64,000 nucleotides of DNA, taken from Faecalibacter sp. LW9. GTDB taxonomy: Bacteria > Bacteroidota > Bacteroidia > Flavobacteriales > Weeksellaceae. The stretch spans positions 2,480,001 to 2,544,000 of the forward strand of contig NZ_CP141062.1 of assembly GCF_034661295.1 (NCBI RefSeq), written 5' to 3'. Under the pieces are notes generated by a model, which saw only the letters and a program-made list of their open reading frames with translations, had not been told where the DNA came from and ran no database searches. Below, in pieces: positions 18,917 through 26,995 of this stretch. Both the position numbers and the translations under genes were made by a program. Each line of letters opens with the position of its first letter. Position 1 is the stretch's first letter.

Positions 18917-19524
18917 ATGCATTACAGATTCTTACTTTTTATTTTATTATTGAATTTGAATTGTACTAAAGGTTTTAATGATAGAAGTAAGACAAGTAAC
19001 GATGATCATCAATTTGAAAATACAGTTTATCGTGTTTTAGATTTGTATAATGCTAAGAATCAGGAGAGCCTTAATCTTTATGTCAACCAAGATTTAAAGC
19101 TTTATTTTTTATTTAAAAGAGGAGCACATGATAATCTTTCTATTCAGGATAGTATCGAATTTAATCATCCAATTCCTGAATATTTACCATATGAGAAATT
19201 ATCTTTTCATAAAAGCTTACAATCAATTATAATATAATTCCACAATATAGTTGTGATAAAGAATCTTGGAATAGAGAAAAAGGGATTTACGTTTCTGATT
19301 TTGGTGGTGATAAAAAACGTTCTGAAGTTGCAAAAGAGGAAAAATTATTAGAACTTAATGATTGGTCTTCGGAAGATATAAATCGATTACATCAAATTGA
19401 ACAGAAAAGTAAGAAGGTAGTTGTAATTAATGAAGAAGGTACAGAACTAATTTTCTATTTAACCTTACATCGAGGAAATTGGTATTTGACAGGAATTGAT
19501 CGGTTAGAAGTTTGTTCCGCTTAA
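18917..19524 (+). pseudogene. Lipoprotein gene, frameshifted
   Basis: The ATG at 18917 opens a lipoprotein-type signal (FILLLNLNC, lipobox cysteine at residue 16) and runs 106 codons to a TAA at about 19235. Changing frame by one base near 19225-19240 continues a good reading frame (IPQYSCDKESWNREKG to LTGIDRLEVCSA) that ends with TAA at 19522-19524. The restored product is about 200 residues, extracytoplasmic, with a WY-rich C-terminus like DUF4348-type lipoproteins, but I cannot name the family firmly. The shift is not in a homopolymer, which argues for real decay. Confidence 0.65.
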
Positions 19525-19608
19525 TTATCGAGATTTTAATTTTCAATTCATTTTAATTGTAAGCCATAAATGCTATTTTTAACCTATAAAATTTAAACTA
19601 AAATATAT

Positions 19609-19863
19609 ATGAATAATTTATTAGATACACTTGATACAAAATCGAAAGAGTTTGAACATACAGTTTCTATTGTAACAACTGGAGCTGCGGCTGGCATTGC
19701 AGTTGCAAAAGCAATTGAAAAGAATCAAAAGATAGGAGCAGTGGTTGGAATCGGAATTGGGTTGTTGGCTTACGCTATGTTTAGTCCAAAAGGACGATTA
19801 AAAAAAGAGAAACTAAAGCTGGAAAAACAAATCGAAAAATTAGAGTCAAAAATTGAAAAATAA
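19609..19863 (+). CDS. Small glycine-rich membrane protein (paralogue of 25199-25450)
   Basis: An 84-residue protein: a polar N-terminus, two short glycine/alanine-rich hydrophobic segments (VTTGAAAGIAVAKAI and IGAVVGIGIGLLAYAMF) that could form a hairpin in the membrane, and a basic coiled-coil tail (KLEKQIEKLESKIEK). The second segment holds repeated small-residue spacing like a glycine zipper. The gene at 25199-25450 encodes a similar protein with the same TTGITVAKFFGK / IVGGIGVSLA plan. Function unknown. The next gene overlaps it by 11 bases. Confidence 0.6.
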   Translation: MNNLLDTLDTKSKEFEHTVSIVTTGAAAGIAVAKAIEKNQKIGAVVGIGIGLLAYAMFSPKGRLKKEKLKLEKQIEKLESKIEK

Positions 19864-20272
19864 ATATTATTTAATAGTAAGTATAATAATATATCTAATT
19901 AGTTTAGCTATTCCTTTATACATTAATCTTCACCCAACTGAAAATCGGCTAGTTGAATATGAAAATATATTTGGTTTACAAGCATTAATTTTAGGATGGA
20001 TGACATTTCCATCTTTGGATTTTTTCTGCTGGTTATCCAATTTTACTTTATTTTTTTGTTGGATATTTTATCGAAAAGAATTTAGCTTTTATGTTGGAAT
20101 AATAGGAGTAATATTTGCTTCATTATTTTTAATTAATCATTTTACAAGATTAGATTTTATGGAAGTCAGAGATTATAATTTATTTCCATTAGCTTCATTT
20201 TTTTGGATATCGTCGATGATCTTACAGATTATCGCTTCTAAATTATATTATAAAAAAAGTCAAATCGGTTAG
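19853..20272 (+). CDS. Hypothetical four-helix membrane protein with TTG start
   Basis: A 139-residue very hydrophobic protein with about four membrane helices (residues 5-25, 42-70, 78-97, 110-132). No ATG is available near the 5' end; the best start is TTG at 19853 (MKNKYYLIVS), which overlaps the preceding stop by 11 bases and implies coupling to the glycine-rich protein. The family is not recognised. Confidence 0.5.
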   Translation: MKNKYYLIVSIIIYLISLAIPLYINLHPTENRLVEYENIFGLQALILGWMTFPSLDFFCWLSNFTLFFCWIFYRKEFSFYVGIIGVIFASLFLINHFTRLDFMEVRDYNLFPLASFFWISSMILQIIASKLYYKKSQIG

Positions 20273-20286
20273 ATTTGACTTTTTTT
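20252..20286. terminator. Terminator after small membrane protein operon
   Basis: The perfect stem AAAAAAGTCAAATC / GATTTGACTTTTTT overlaps the end of the preceding gene. Confidence 0.85.
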
Positions 20287-20685
20287 ATAATTACGAATCT
20301 CATAATTTGTCCTCGATGAGGTTTAGATGGAATGTAAAAAATATCACAAATAATTATTAAATATTTAAAAATATATAGTTTTAACCCTGAAATCCTCTTA
20401 TTTTAAGATCATTTAATCACAAAACACCTTTAAAACATCTCCATTTTAACATTTATTATCGTATTCGTAATTCGCTCTCGAAGCCGATTAGATAAAATTT
20501 AAAATAATCGTCAATATTTTATTGATTTCATAAGTAAAAAATAATCTTCAATTATACATCTATAAGCTCTATAAATAAAGTAGAGCAATTCCTTTGTTTT
20601 TGAAATCTTATTTTAAGTTTGGTTTTTAATAAAACTCTATCAAATCAATAGAGAATTTGTTGATTATCCAAATGAATCATCTTAA
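20287..20685. other. Gene-free AT-rich stretch
   Basis: About 400 bases with no credible reading frame, hairpin or promoter that I can support. It precedes the cysH remnant and may once have held its promoter region. Confidence 0.4.
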
Positions 20686-20889
20686 AATACCTTACAACGC
20701 GTAAAAGCTCAGAAGACCTTAGAAGAAAAACTAAAATTTCTGAATGATAACGTGCAAGAAAAAATTGTTTTCTCGACAAGTTTTGGATTCGAAGACCAAG
20801 TCATTGCACTTGCGATTATGAGTCAGAATCATACCAACATCAAAATTTTTACGTTAGATACGGGACGTGTTTTTCCAGAAACCAATTAG
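20686..20889 (+). pseudogene. cysH: cysH remnant (PAPS/APS reductase N-terminal piece)
   Basis: An open stretch between TAA (20683) and TAG (20887) encodes KAQKTLEEKLKFLNDN, then IVFSTSFGFEDQVIALAIM and IKIFTLDTGRVFPETN. This is the N-terminal third of phosphoadenylylsulfate reductase, including the S-T/S-S-F-G-x-E-D-Q loop that binds phosphate and the TLDTGRxFPET motif. The start codon is out of frame or lost and everything after residue about 75 of the family is missing. It abuts the cysN remnant, so a deletion removed the rest of cysH, all of cysD and the front of cysN. Confidence 0.82.
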
Positions 20890-20911
20890 GTGTTTAAAAA
20901 AAAAACAATCA

Positions 20912-22024
20912 AAGAATAATTCAAAAAATAGTGATATTGATTTAGCCCTTTTAACTGATGGACTTCGTGCCGAACGTGAACAAGGGATTACAATTGATGT
21001 GGCATATAAATATTTTGCAACAGAAAAACGTAAGTTTATCATTGCAGATGCACCCGGTCATGAACAATATACGCGTAATATGGTGACTGGTGTTTCTAAT
21101 TCTGATTTGATTATTATTTTGATTGATGCTCGAAATGGTGTAATAACTCAAACAAAACGTTATGCAATCATTGGTTCTTTGATGGGACTTAAGAAAGCAA
21201 TTGTTGCCATTAATAAAATGGATATTGAAAAATATTCAGAAGTAGTTTATACCAAAATTAAAACAGATTTTGAAGCGCTTTTACCACAACTACATTATGG
21301 TGAGGTTCATTATGTTCTAATTTCAGCTTTAGCAGGTGATAATATTGTATCAAATTTGAATAATACGCCTTGGTATAAAGGTGCATCTATTCTTGAACTT
21401 TTATAAACTGTTGAAATTGATACGCAAGAAAATTTACCTTCTCGTTTTCAAGTTCAATATGTGATTCGACCTCAAGAAGATCATTTACATGATTATCGTT
21501 GTTATGCTGGTCTTGTACTAAGTGGTAAATATAAAGTTGGTGATGCAATTACCATTCTTCCTGCAAATATTCCTTCAACAATTACTCGTATTGAACGTGA
21601 TCTTACTGCTGTTGATGAAGTTGTTGCTGGAGATAATGTGGTCATTTATTTAGCAAATGACGTTGATATTTCTCGTGGTGATACTTTTATTCTTGCCAAT
21701 GATGAGGTTCAACAAAATAATAAACTTACCACTTGGGTTTGTTGGCTCGATCATCAGCATCTACAACTTGGGAATCCTTATTTGTTACAACATCGTTTTA
21801 AATCTGTACGTGTAAAAATTAAAGCGATTCAACAACGTTAGGATGTGAATCATTGGACTTTTGAAGATACGGATCAAATTGGCTTAAATTATGTTGCTCA
21901 AATTCAGCTACAATCGAATCAGCCTTTAGTTTATGATGCGTTCTTAACAAATAATAAAACAGGTAATGCAATTCTTGTGGATGAAACTTCACATAACACG
22001 GTTGGAGCTTTAATGATTCTATAA
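20912..22024 (+). pseudogene. cysN: cysN remnant (sulfate adenylyltransferase large subunit) with two stops
   Basis: One continuous frame matches the GTPase subunit of ATP sulfurylase from its switch region onward: LALLTDGLRAEREQGITIDV, ADAPGHEQYTRNMVTG (G3 motif), AINKMD (G4), SAL (G5), then domain 2 (RPQEDHLHDYRCYAG) and the C-terminal domain. The P-loop (GSVDDGKST in homologues) and about 60 N-terminal residues are absent. TAA at 21404-21406 stands where homologues have glutamate in LLETVEI, and TAG at 21839-21841 is a second stop in the same frame. No frameshift is needed. The gene cannot make an active enzyme. Confidence 0.88.
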
Positions 22025-22036
22025 ACTGATAATCCT

Positions 22037-22986
22037 ATGAATGATTATAACCTGAATGACATTCCAAAAGAAACGAAGTCGGTCATCATCGATGAATATC
22101 TGAAACGTAAAAAAGCCAATCCAACGCATCAATATAAACGCTTTGCTACTTGGACAAGTACTATATTCCTATCTTTTTTCTTTGATTATGCTTTGGCGAC
22201 TTATTATTCGTATGATGAATTAAGTTTGTTTGTTAGTCAAATTCCAAATGAATTTTACATTATGCTTGCTGTAGGAATTTTTGCGCAGCTGGTTGATGGA
22301 GCGCTTGGTTTGAGTTATGGAATTATGTGTGCTTCTGCTATGATGTCATTTGGAGTTAAACTTCCGGCTATTTCAGGAAGTATTTATACAGCCGAAATGT
22401 TTTCGAGTTCTGTTAGTGGATTTTCGCACTATAAGTTCGGAAACGTCAACAAAAAAATGTTGATTTGGTTAGCCATTCCTGGTGTTGTTGGTTCTATTTT
22501 AGGTTCTTTGTTTGTCATTTACATTGGCTAAGAATACGGATATTACGCTTACCCATTTGTCGCTTTATACTTAATCACGATTGCGTTGAGGTTATTGGCT
22601 CAGGCTTTCAAAAACAAAATTGTTCGAAAACAAATCAAACGCTTAGGATTTTTAGGATTCTCTGGTGGATTTTTTGATGCTTTTTGAGGCGGAGGTTGGG
22701 GACCAATTGTAACTTCAACCTTATTGACAAAAGGTCGTCTATCAAAATATGTCACCTGAACAGTTCATTAGCCGAATTCTTTTTGACTTTTGCCGCAACC
22801 ATGACATTCTTTACCAGTTTAGGTGTCGATTATTGGTATATCGTTTTAGGATTAATTATAGGAGGAATGATCGCCGCACCTTTTGCTGCAAAACTAGCAG
22901 GAAAATCACCAAAAAATATTGTATATATTTTAGTGACTGCTTTAGTAATTATTGCCAGTGTTAGAATTATTCTGAAAATGATTTAA
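22037..22986 (+). pseudogene. TauE/SafE family sulfite exporter, broken
   Basis: The first 164 codons match a TauE/SafE permease with a long cytoplasmic N-terminus (IFAQLVDGALGLSYG, AEMFSSSVSGFSHY, PGVVGSILGSL). TAA at 22529-22531 interrupts it, the same frame continues (YPFVALYLITIALR ... GFSGGFFDAF), TGA at 22685-22687 stands where a glycine of the GGGGWGP motif is expected, and near 22755-22770 a one-base shift is needed to reach the final part (LAEFFLTFAATMTFF to RIILKMI). Such permeases accompany flavobacterial sulfate-assimilation genes, consistent with the cysH and cysN wrecks directly upstream. Confidence 0.85.
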
Positions 22987-23006
22987 TCCAAAATAAAGAA
23001 TAAAAT

Positions 23007-23043
23007 AAAACCTCATTAATCTAGTTTTGATGAGGTTTTTTAT
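23007..23043 (+). terminator. Terminator after TauE/SafE pseudogene
   Basis: The stem AAAACCTCAT / ATGAGGTTTT with a 13-base loop and T-rich tail. Confidence 0.75.
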
Positions 23044-23049
23044 TTATAT

Positions 23050-23112
23050 ATACTTCGATAGGTTCAGAATATAAGAAGTAATCTGCGAAGCTGAAATAAA
23101 TTCAGGATCACA
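23050..23112. repeat. Degenerate intergenic repeat
   Basis: ACTTCGATAGGTTCAGAAT followed by GCGAAGCTGAAATAAATTCAGGATCA resembles the same repeat family as 16153-16206, in which TTCAGGATCA is an arm. Both lie near pseudogenes. Confidence 0.35.
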
Positions 23113-23149
23113 TTAATTATGTTTTTGATTTCGGGGGATTTTTAGTTTT

Positions 23150-23183
23150 GATGACGCGGATTTGTAATCCGTGTTTATTCTCA
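23150..23183. repeat. REP-like palindrome (GCGGATTTGTAATCCG)
   Basis: GATGACGCGGATTTGTAATC followed by CGTGTTTATT forms an imperfect hairpin with stem ACGCGGAT / ATCCGTGT and a TTGTA loop. This sequence, ending against the stop of the minus-strand gene at 23184, matches a short palindrome common between genes in many Bacteroidota, associated with REP-type (TnpA_REP) elements. No transposase gene is nearby. Confidence 0.5.
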
Positions 23184-23924
23184 TTAAAATTTTGCACCAT
23201 ACAACACACATGCTGGACAGAATTCTTTTGATTTTAAACTTTTTAGACCGAAAACTGGATTCATTTCAAAATATTCTATTTTTCCAATTAAAAGTAAAAA
23301 TCGGTTAGGAGGGAGGTTCGGAATATCCCAAATCGTTTCCTCTAATTTTTGATTTTGATACAAGGTGAATTCGCGCTGATTGTAAACGATGGCATTTGGA
23401 TTTTGTTCTAAGTCCGGATCGATTGAACATAATATTAAACTTAATTTCAAATGATCAAAAGAAATGTCTTTTACTTTTTGTTGAAATGATTTTGCATACA
23501 GTTCAGGAATTGAAACGGTTAGTTTGTTTTCTTCTTCATTAACTGGAAGATAATATGGCATCACATCTTCCCATTTCGAGTTTAAATTAAAATTAAGACC
23601 AATATATTGTTTTGGATTTCCATCCAATAACTTACGTTGATGAGCTTCTTTCGAATGATTGTGAATTAATAATTCATATAAAATTTTACGATGGCGGTTG
23701 TGTAGATTTCCGTCATTCATCAAATCCAATTGATTGAGAAAGAAGTTACGTATAGTAGATTCTTTTGAACTTGCATAACCAAATTCAGAATTATTCTTTT
23801 TTACTTTTTCAGAAATTTTTGTTTCATCAGCGATACGTTGAACAATTTGCTTTCCGCGATAATTGCGGTAAATAAAATCACCAATTTTTCCTCTAATTAA
23901 TCCATCCTTATCGATACGTGCCAT
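23184..23924 (-). CDS. Conserved hypothetical protein with GKIGDFIYRNYRGKQIVQ start
   Basis: A 246-residue soluble protein without signal peptide. Its N-terminus (GKIGDFIYRNYRGKQIVQR) and the following KxS/SxFGxAS segment match a hypothetical family frequent in Flavobacteriia and Sphingobacteriia, related in layout to DUF6266 proteins, often present in many copies per genome. No function is known. A cysteine pair sits close to the C-terminus (FCPACVLYG). It is isolated, flanked by repeats on its 3' side. Confidence 0.6.
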   Translation of the reverse strand: MARIDKDGLIRGKIGDFIYRNYRGKQIVQRIADETKISEKVKKNNSEFGYASSKESTIRNFFLNQLDLMNDGNLHNRHRKILYELLIHNHSKEAHQRKLLDGNPKQYIGLNFNLNSKWEDVMPYYLPVNEEENKLTVSIPELYAKSFQQKVKDISFDHLKLSLILCSIDPDLEQNPNAIVYNQREFTLYQNQKLEETIWDIPNLPPNRFLLLIGKIEYFEMNPVFGLKSLKSKEFCPACVLYGAKF

Positions 23925-24113
23925 ATTCGTGCTAATTACTTCATCTAAAATAAGTTAAAATTCGATAAAAATCAAAATGAATTTAAATATATTTATATAC
24001 TAAATAGTGAAACATAGTGGAGCATTATGGAGTTATAGTGTAGGGATATAAACTATTTTATATAGTTAATGTATTGTTTAAGTGGTATTTAAAATGATGT
24101 TAAGATATTTCAA

Positions 24114-24144
24114 TTGTTTTTCATAAAGAGTTTCGTTAAATTTG
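24114..24144 (+). promoter_or_regulatory. Bacteroidota-type promoter
   Basis: TTG at 24114-24116, a 20-base spacer and TAAATTTG at 24137-24144 match the -33/-7 consensus (TTG, TAnnTTTG). It lies 19 bases before the ATG at 24164. Confidence 0.7.
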
Positions 24145-24163
24145 ATACAAACAATAAATTATT

Positions 24164-25120
24164 ATGAGTACAATCCATTCTTATTATATCACATCTCAAC
24201 TTTTCCAATTGGTTGAAGAGCGTGTAGCTTCTATTGAAGTTGATAAAAAATTAAGACCTCTAGCTTCTATTTTTGTGAAATTATTCGATGATTTAGATTA
24301 TAACTTTTCAAATGAATTAGTGGCAGAAGCCTTAGAACGTTTAATTATTTTTGTTCAAAAGGATGGAGTGACTTCAACCGTGGAATTTTCTAAAGTTCAA
24401 GCATTTTTTACTGATGAAAACGATCATTTATTTGTACGTGTTGACGATATTGCCTATGCTGTGGTAGAACCCGCAGAAATTGAAGATGAATTTGAAGAAT
24501 TAGATGAAGAAGAAGGGGTTGAATATGAAGAAAACGATTCGATTTCTTTAGATGACGATGATTCTTACATTGTGATTGATGGAGATCATGTCATTGAAGA
24601 ATATGAACTAAATGATGATATTTCATTGGACGATGAAGATTCTTATTTAGTGATTGAAGATGAAGCAACCGACATTGACGAAGAAGCGGATGATCATGAA
24701 AATATTCATCAACTTAAATTTGATACGATTCCAATTGTCTTAGATCATGGATATGCTGAATTAGTCACATTAGCATCAACGACAGATATCGATGAATTAT
24801 TGGAAGAACAAATTGATGATTTACCAGCATTTAAAGAGGTTTTAGAAGAGTTGGATTCAATACGAAAAGCGGCTAAAAAAGAACTAAAAGAGGAAAAGAA
24901 AGACAAAAAATCAAAGAAGAAGTCAAAGAAAAAATCAAAAAAGAAAAATAAGAAATCAAAAGATGATAAAAAGTCTAAAAAAGACAAGAAAAAACAAATC
25001 GCTGCTAAAGTAGAGAAAAAATTATATCAATACATTCAAGATAAGGAATTGGATAAACAATTACTAACTGAATTTATTCAATTGAAAAAACAAATTGATT
25101 TCATTTTGATTCAATATTAA
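24164..25120 (+). CDS. Charge-segregated hypothetical protein (acidic middle, lysine-rich tail)
   Basis: A 318-residue protein I do not recognise. Residues 1-100 look globular and helical. Residues 102-178 are strongly acidic and contain a duplication: NDSISLDDDDSYIVID (124-139) and NDDISLDDEDSYLVIE (150-165), period 26 residues. After a second globular piece (190-235), residues 236-286 are an almost pure K/S/D tract (repeats of KKSKK), and the last 30 residues form a helix. Such a layout can bind nucleic acid or polyanions through the tail while the acidic part neutralises it, but that is only inference. It has a good promoter at 24114-24144 and its own terminator, so it is a single-gene transcript. 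Confidence 0.6.
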   Translation: MSTIHSYYITSQLFQLVEERVASIEVDKKLRPLASIFVKLFDDLDYNFSNELVAEALERLIIFVQKDGVTSTVEFSKVQAFFTDENDHLFVRVDDIAYAVVEPAEIEDEFEELDEEEGVEYEENDSISLDDDDSYIVIDGDHVIEEYELNDDISLDDEDSYLVIEDEATDIDEEADDHENIHQLKFDTIPIVLDHGYAELVTLASTTDIDELLEEQIDDLPAFKEVLEELDSIRKAAKKELKEEKKDKKSKKKSKKKSKKKNKKSKDDKKSKKDKKKQIAAKVEKKLYQYIQDKELDKQLLTEFIQLKKQIDFILIQY

Positions 25121-25125
25121 TATAA

Positions 25126-25156
25126 AAAAGAGCTTATCAGAAATAAGCTCTTTTAT
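25126..25156. terminator. Terminator after charge-segregated protein gene
   Basis: The perfect stem AAAAGAGCTTAT / ATAAGCTCTTTT with a five-base loop. Confidence 0.85.
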
Positions 25157-25198
25157 TTTGGAATATTGTTTGCCTAATATTCTTAAAACGAATCAACT

Positions 25199-25450
25199 AT
25201 GAGCACTATTTTAAAATTATTAGGATCAAATTCTAAAACTAAAGGAACAAAAATTGGATTATTAGCAACTGCAGCGACGACTGGTATTACAGTCGCAAAA
25301 TTCTTTGGCAAACGCTCGATATGGGGTATCGTCGGAGGAATTGGTGTAAGTTTAGCCGCAGATTATATTCAAAAGAAATACAATAAAAAGTTAGAAGCTA
25401 ATGTCGATCAGAACCTTCCTAATGAAGTTGAATATCAACAAGTAAAATAA
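25199..25450 (+). CDS. Small glycine-rich membrane protein (paralogue of 19609-19863)
   Basis: An 83-residue protein with two short hydrophobic, glycine-rich segments (KIGLLATAATTGITVAKFF and IWGIVGGIGVSLAADYI) joined by a basic turn (GKRS), and a polar tail. The arrangement and spacing match the 84-residue protein at 19609-19863, including the TGITVAK / AGIAVAK motif. It lies between two terminators, so it is a separate short transcript. Function unknown. Confidence 0.6.
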   Translation: MSTILKLLGSNSKTKGTKIGLLATAATTGITVAKFFGKRSIWGIVGGIGVSLAADYIQKKYNKKLEANVDQNLPNEVEYQQVK

Positions 25451-25455
25451 GAGCA

Positions 25456-25482
25456 AGCAATTCAGTTGAATTGCTTTTTTAT
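25456..25482 (+). terminator. Terminator after small glycine-rich gene
   Basis: The stem AAGCAATTCA / TGAATTGCTT followed by T-run. Confidence 0.75.
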
Positions 25483-25575
25483 TGAATAATATTTTTTAAA
25501 TAATTATACTTTACTTTTAAATATGAAAGTGAGGATTACATCTTACAGTTTATTATTTTTGTACAAACAAACACA

Positions 25576-26232
25576 ATGATAAAAACTGTAATTTTTGATA
25601 TGGATGGTGTAATTGTAGACACTGAACCTGTTCATCACTATGCTTATCACGAACATTATAAAGAATTAAATATTCCAGTCACTCCTGAATTATTTGCCAC
25701 ATTTACGGGTCAATCGACTAAAAATGTGTATCAAATTCTAAAAGAAAGATTTAATTTGAAGGATGAAGTAAATGATTTGGTTTTGCGTAAGCGTAGCATT
25801 TTTAATGAAGCTTTTGATACAAAACCCGATTTAGAATTAATACCTGGAGTCGAAAATTTAATTAAAGATTTACATCATATTGGTTTTGAATTAATATTAG
25901 CATCATCAGCTTCGAAATCGACGATTGATCGCGTCTTTAATCGATTCGACTTAAACCAATACTTTAAGGCAAAAGTGTCTGGAGAAGATTTTCCAAAGTC
26001 TAAACCAGATCCTGCAATCTTTCTTCACGCAGCATCATTAGCTCAATCAACGAAAGAAGAATGTATTGTTATTGAGGATTCAACAAATGGAATTGAAGCA
26101 GCGGTTCGTGCGAATATTCGTGTTTTGGGTTATGTTAGTCAAAATACCAAACGACAAGATTTGTCGAAAGCCAATTGGATTTGTGATGATTTTAATACAA
26201 TAGATGCGAATTATATTCAACATTTATCATAA
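25576..26232 (+). CDS. HAD-superfamily phosphatase, beta-phosphoglucomutase-like
   Basis: A 218-residue haloacid-dehalogenase hydrolase with a C1-type helical cap. Motif I is FDMDGVIVDTEP (nucleophile D8, acid D10), motif II is LASSAS, motif III KSKPDPAIF (lysine and PDP loop), motif IV VIEDSTNGIEAA. The VDTEP and EDSTNGI pattern is that of the beta-phosphoglucomutase / phosphorylated sugar phosphatase group. The exact sugar phosphate is unknown. Confidence 0.88.
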   Translation: MIKTVIFDMDGVIVDTEPVHHYAYHEHYKELNIPVTPELFATFTGQSTKNVYQILKERFNLKDEVNDLVLRKRSIFNEAFDTKPDLELIPGVENLIKDLHHIGFELILASSASKSTIDRVFNRFDLNQYFKAKVSGEDFPKSKPDPAIFLHAASLAQSTKEECIVIEDSTNGIEAAVRANIRVLGYVSQNTKRQDLSKANWICDDFNTIDANYIQHLS

Positions 26233-26235
26233 AAC

Positions 26236-26260
26236 AAAAGGAGCTTTAATAGCTCCTTTT
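26236..26260. terminator. Bidirectional terminator
   Basis: AAAAGGAGCT / AGCTCCTTTT with a five-base loop, between the HAD gene and the convergent pseudogene. Confidence 0.8.
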
Positions 26261-26901
26261 TAAATTTTTTGCTTCAATAATATTCTGAATTGAATTTTTT
26301 CACCATTTTTCTCATATGTATCCAGCCAATGACCTTCTACAATTTGAGAAGAATATTTCATTTTAGATGAATCAATCCCCAACACATTTAGGATGATCGA
26401 TTGATCAGTTTACAATTCAATTCGATTAAATGATCTATGTCTGTTAAACTTCTATTAGCCATTATACTTTCTAATACGAGTTTAAATTTTTTGTTATATC
26501 CATTTGCTTTGCTTATTCCATCTTTTGATTCGCCATAAGCAAGAGACAATAGAAATAACAGCGTTAAATTTGCAGGCATTTGCTCTAATTTACCTTCAGC
26601 TTTCGGTATAAATTTTCTAAAATTTAAGGTTTTAAAATCGGAATATACTTCTGCAGAATGAATTTCATAAGCTAAACTTCCTATTTCATTGATGGGTTGA
26701 TAATACAAGACTTGCAATTGATGTTGTGATAAGTCTTGTGTTTTTTTTTATAAACCTTTCTTTTAAGTTTTCGAAAAGAAATTCTGTATTGGTTGAATCT
26801 TTGGCTAATGTCTCTATTCTATTTAGATCAATTGCCATTTGTGCAATTATAGATTCAGCTCCAAATATCAATAAGAAAATTGTAAGTAAAATTCTTTTCA
26901 T
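26260..26901 (-). pseudogene. Secreted hypothetical protein, two frameshifts
   Basis: Reading on the minus strand from 26901, a signal peptide (MKRILLTIFLLIFGAESIIAQ) leads into a helical region that goes out of frame at a run of nine A (T9 on the plus strand, 26741-26749). One base less gives the next frame (QDLSQHQLQVLYYQPINEIG to LTDIDHLIEL). Near 26400 another one-base shift is needed to reach TDQSIILNVLGIDSSKMKY and the end (RILLKQKI) at 26260, just at the terminator. The restored protein is about 210 residues, exported, unrecognised. The second shift is not in a long homopolymer, which supports true decay. Confidence 0.65.
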
Positions 26902-26995
26902 TATAAGTTTAATAATTAGATAAAAATAACATTTAAATAATTATCATAACCTACTATTGTATATTTATTACTATATTAAATTCAATAATTAGCAC

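Noticed and set aside
20867-21406. An apparently complete 179-codon GTPase gene
   Set aside because: It lacks the P-loop and its first 20 codons are junk from the deletion junction; the same frame continues as cysN after the stop. It is a piece of the cysN pseudogene.
22465-22964. Open frames of 70 and 71 codons in the TauE region
   Set aside because: They are other-frame shadows of the broken permease and show no domain pattern.
24745-24987. An 80-codon minus-strand frame rich in phenylalanine and serine
   Set aside because: It is the antisense of the lysine tract (AAA/AAG read as TTT/CTT) and is a composition artefact.
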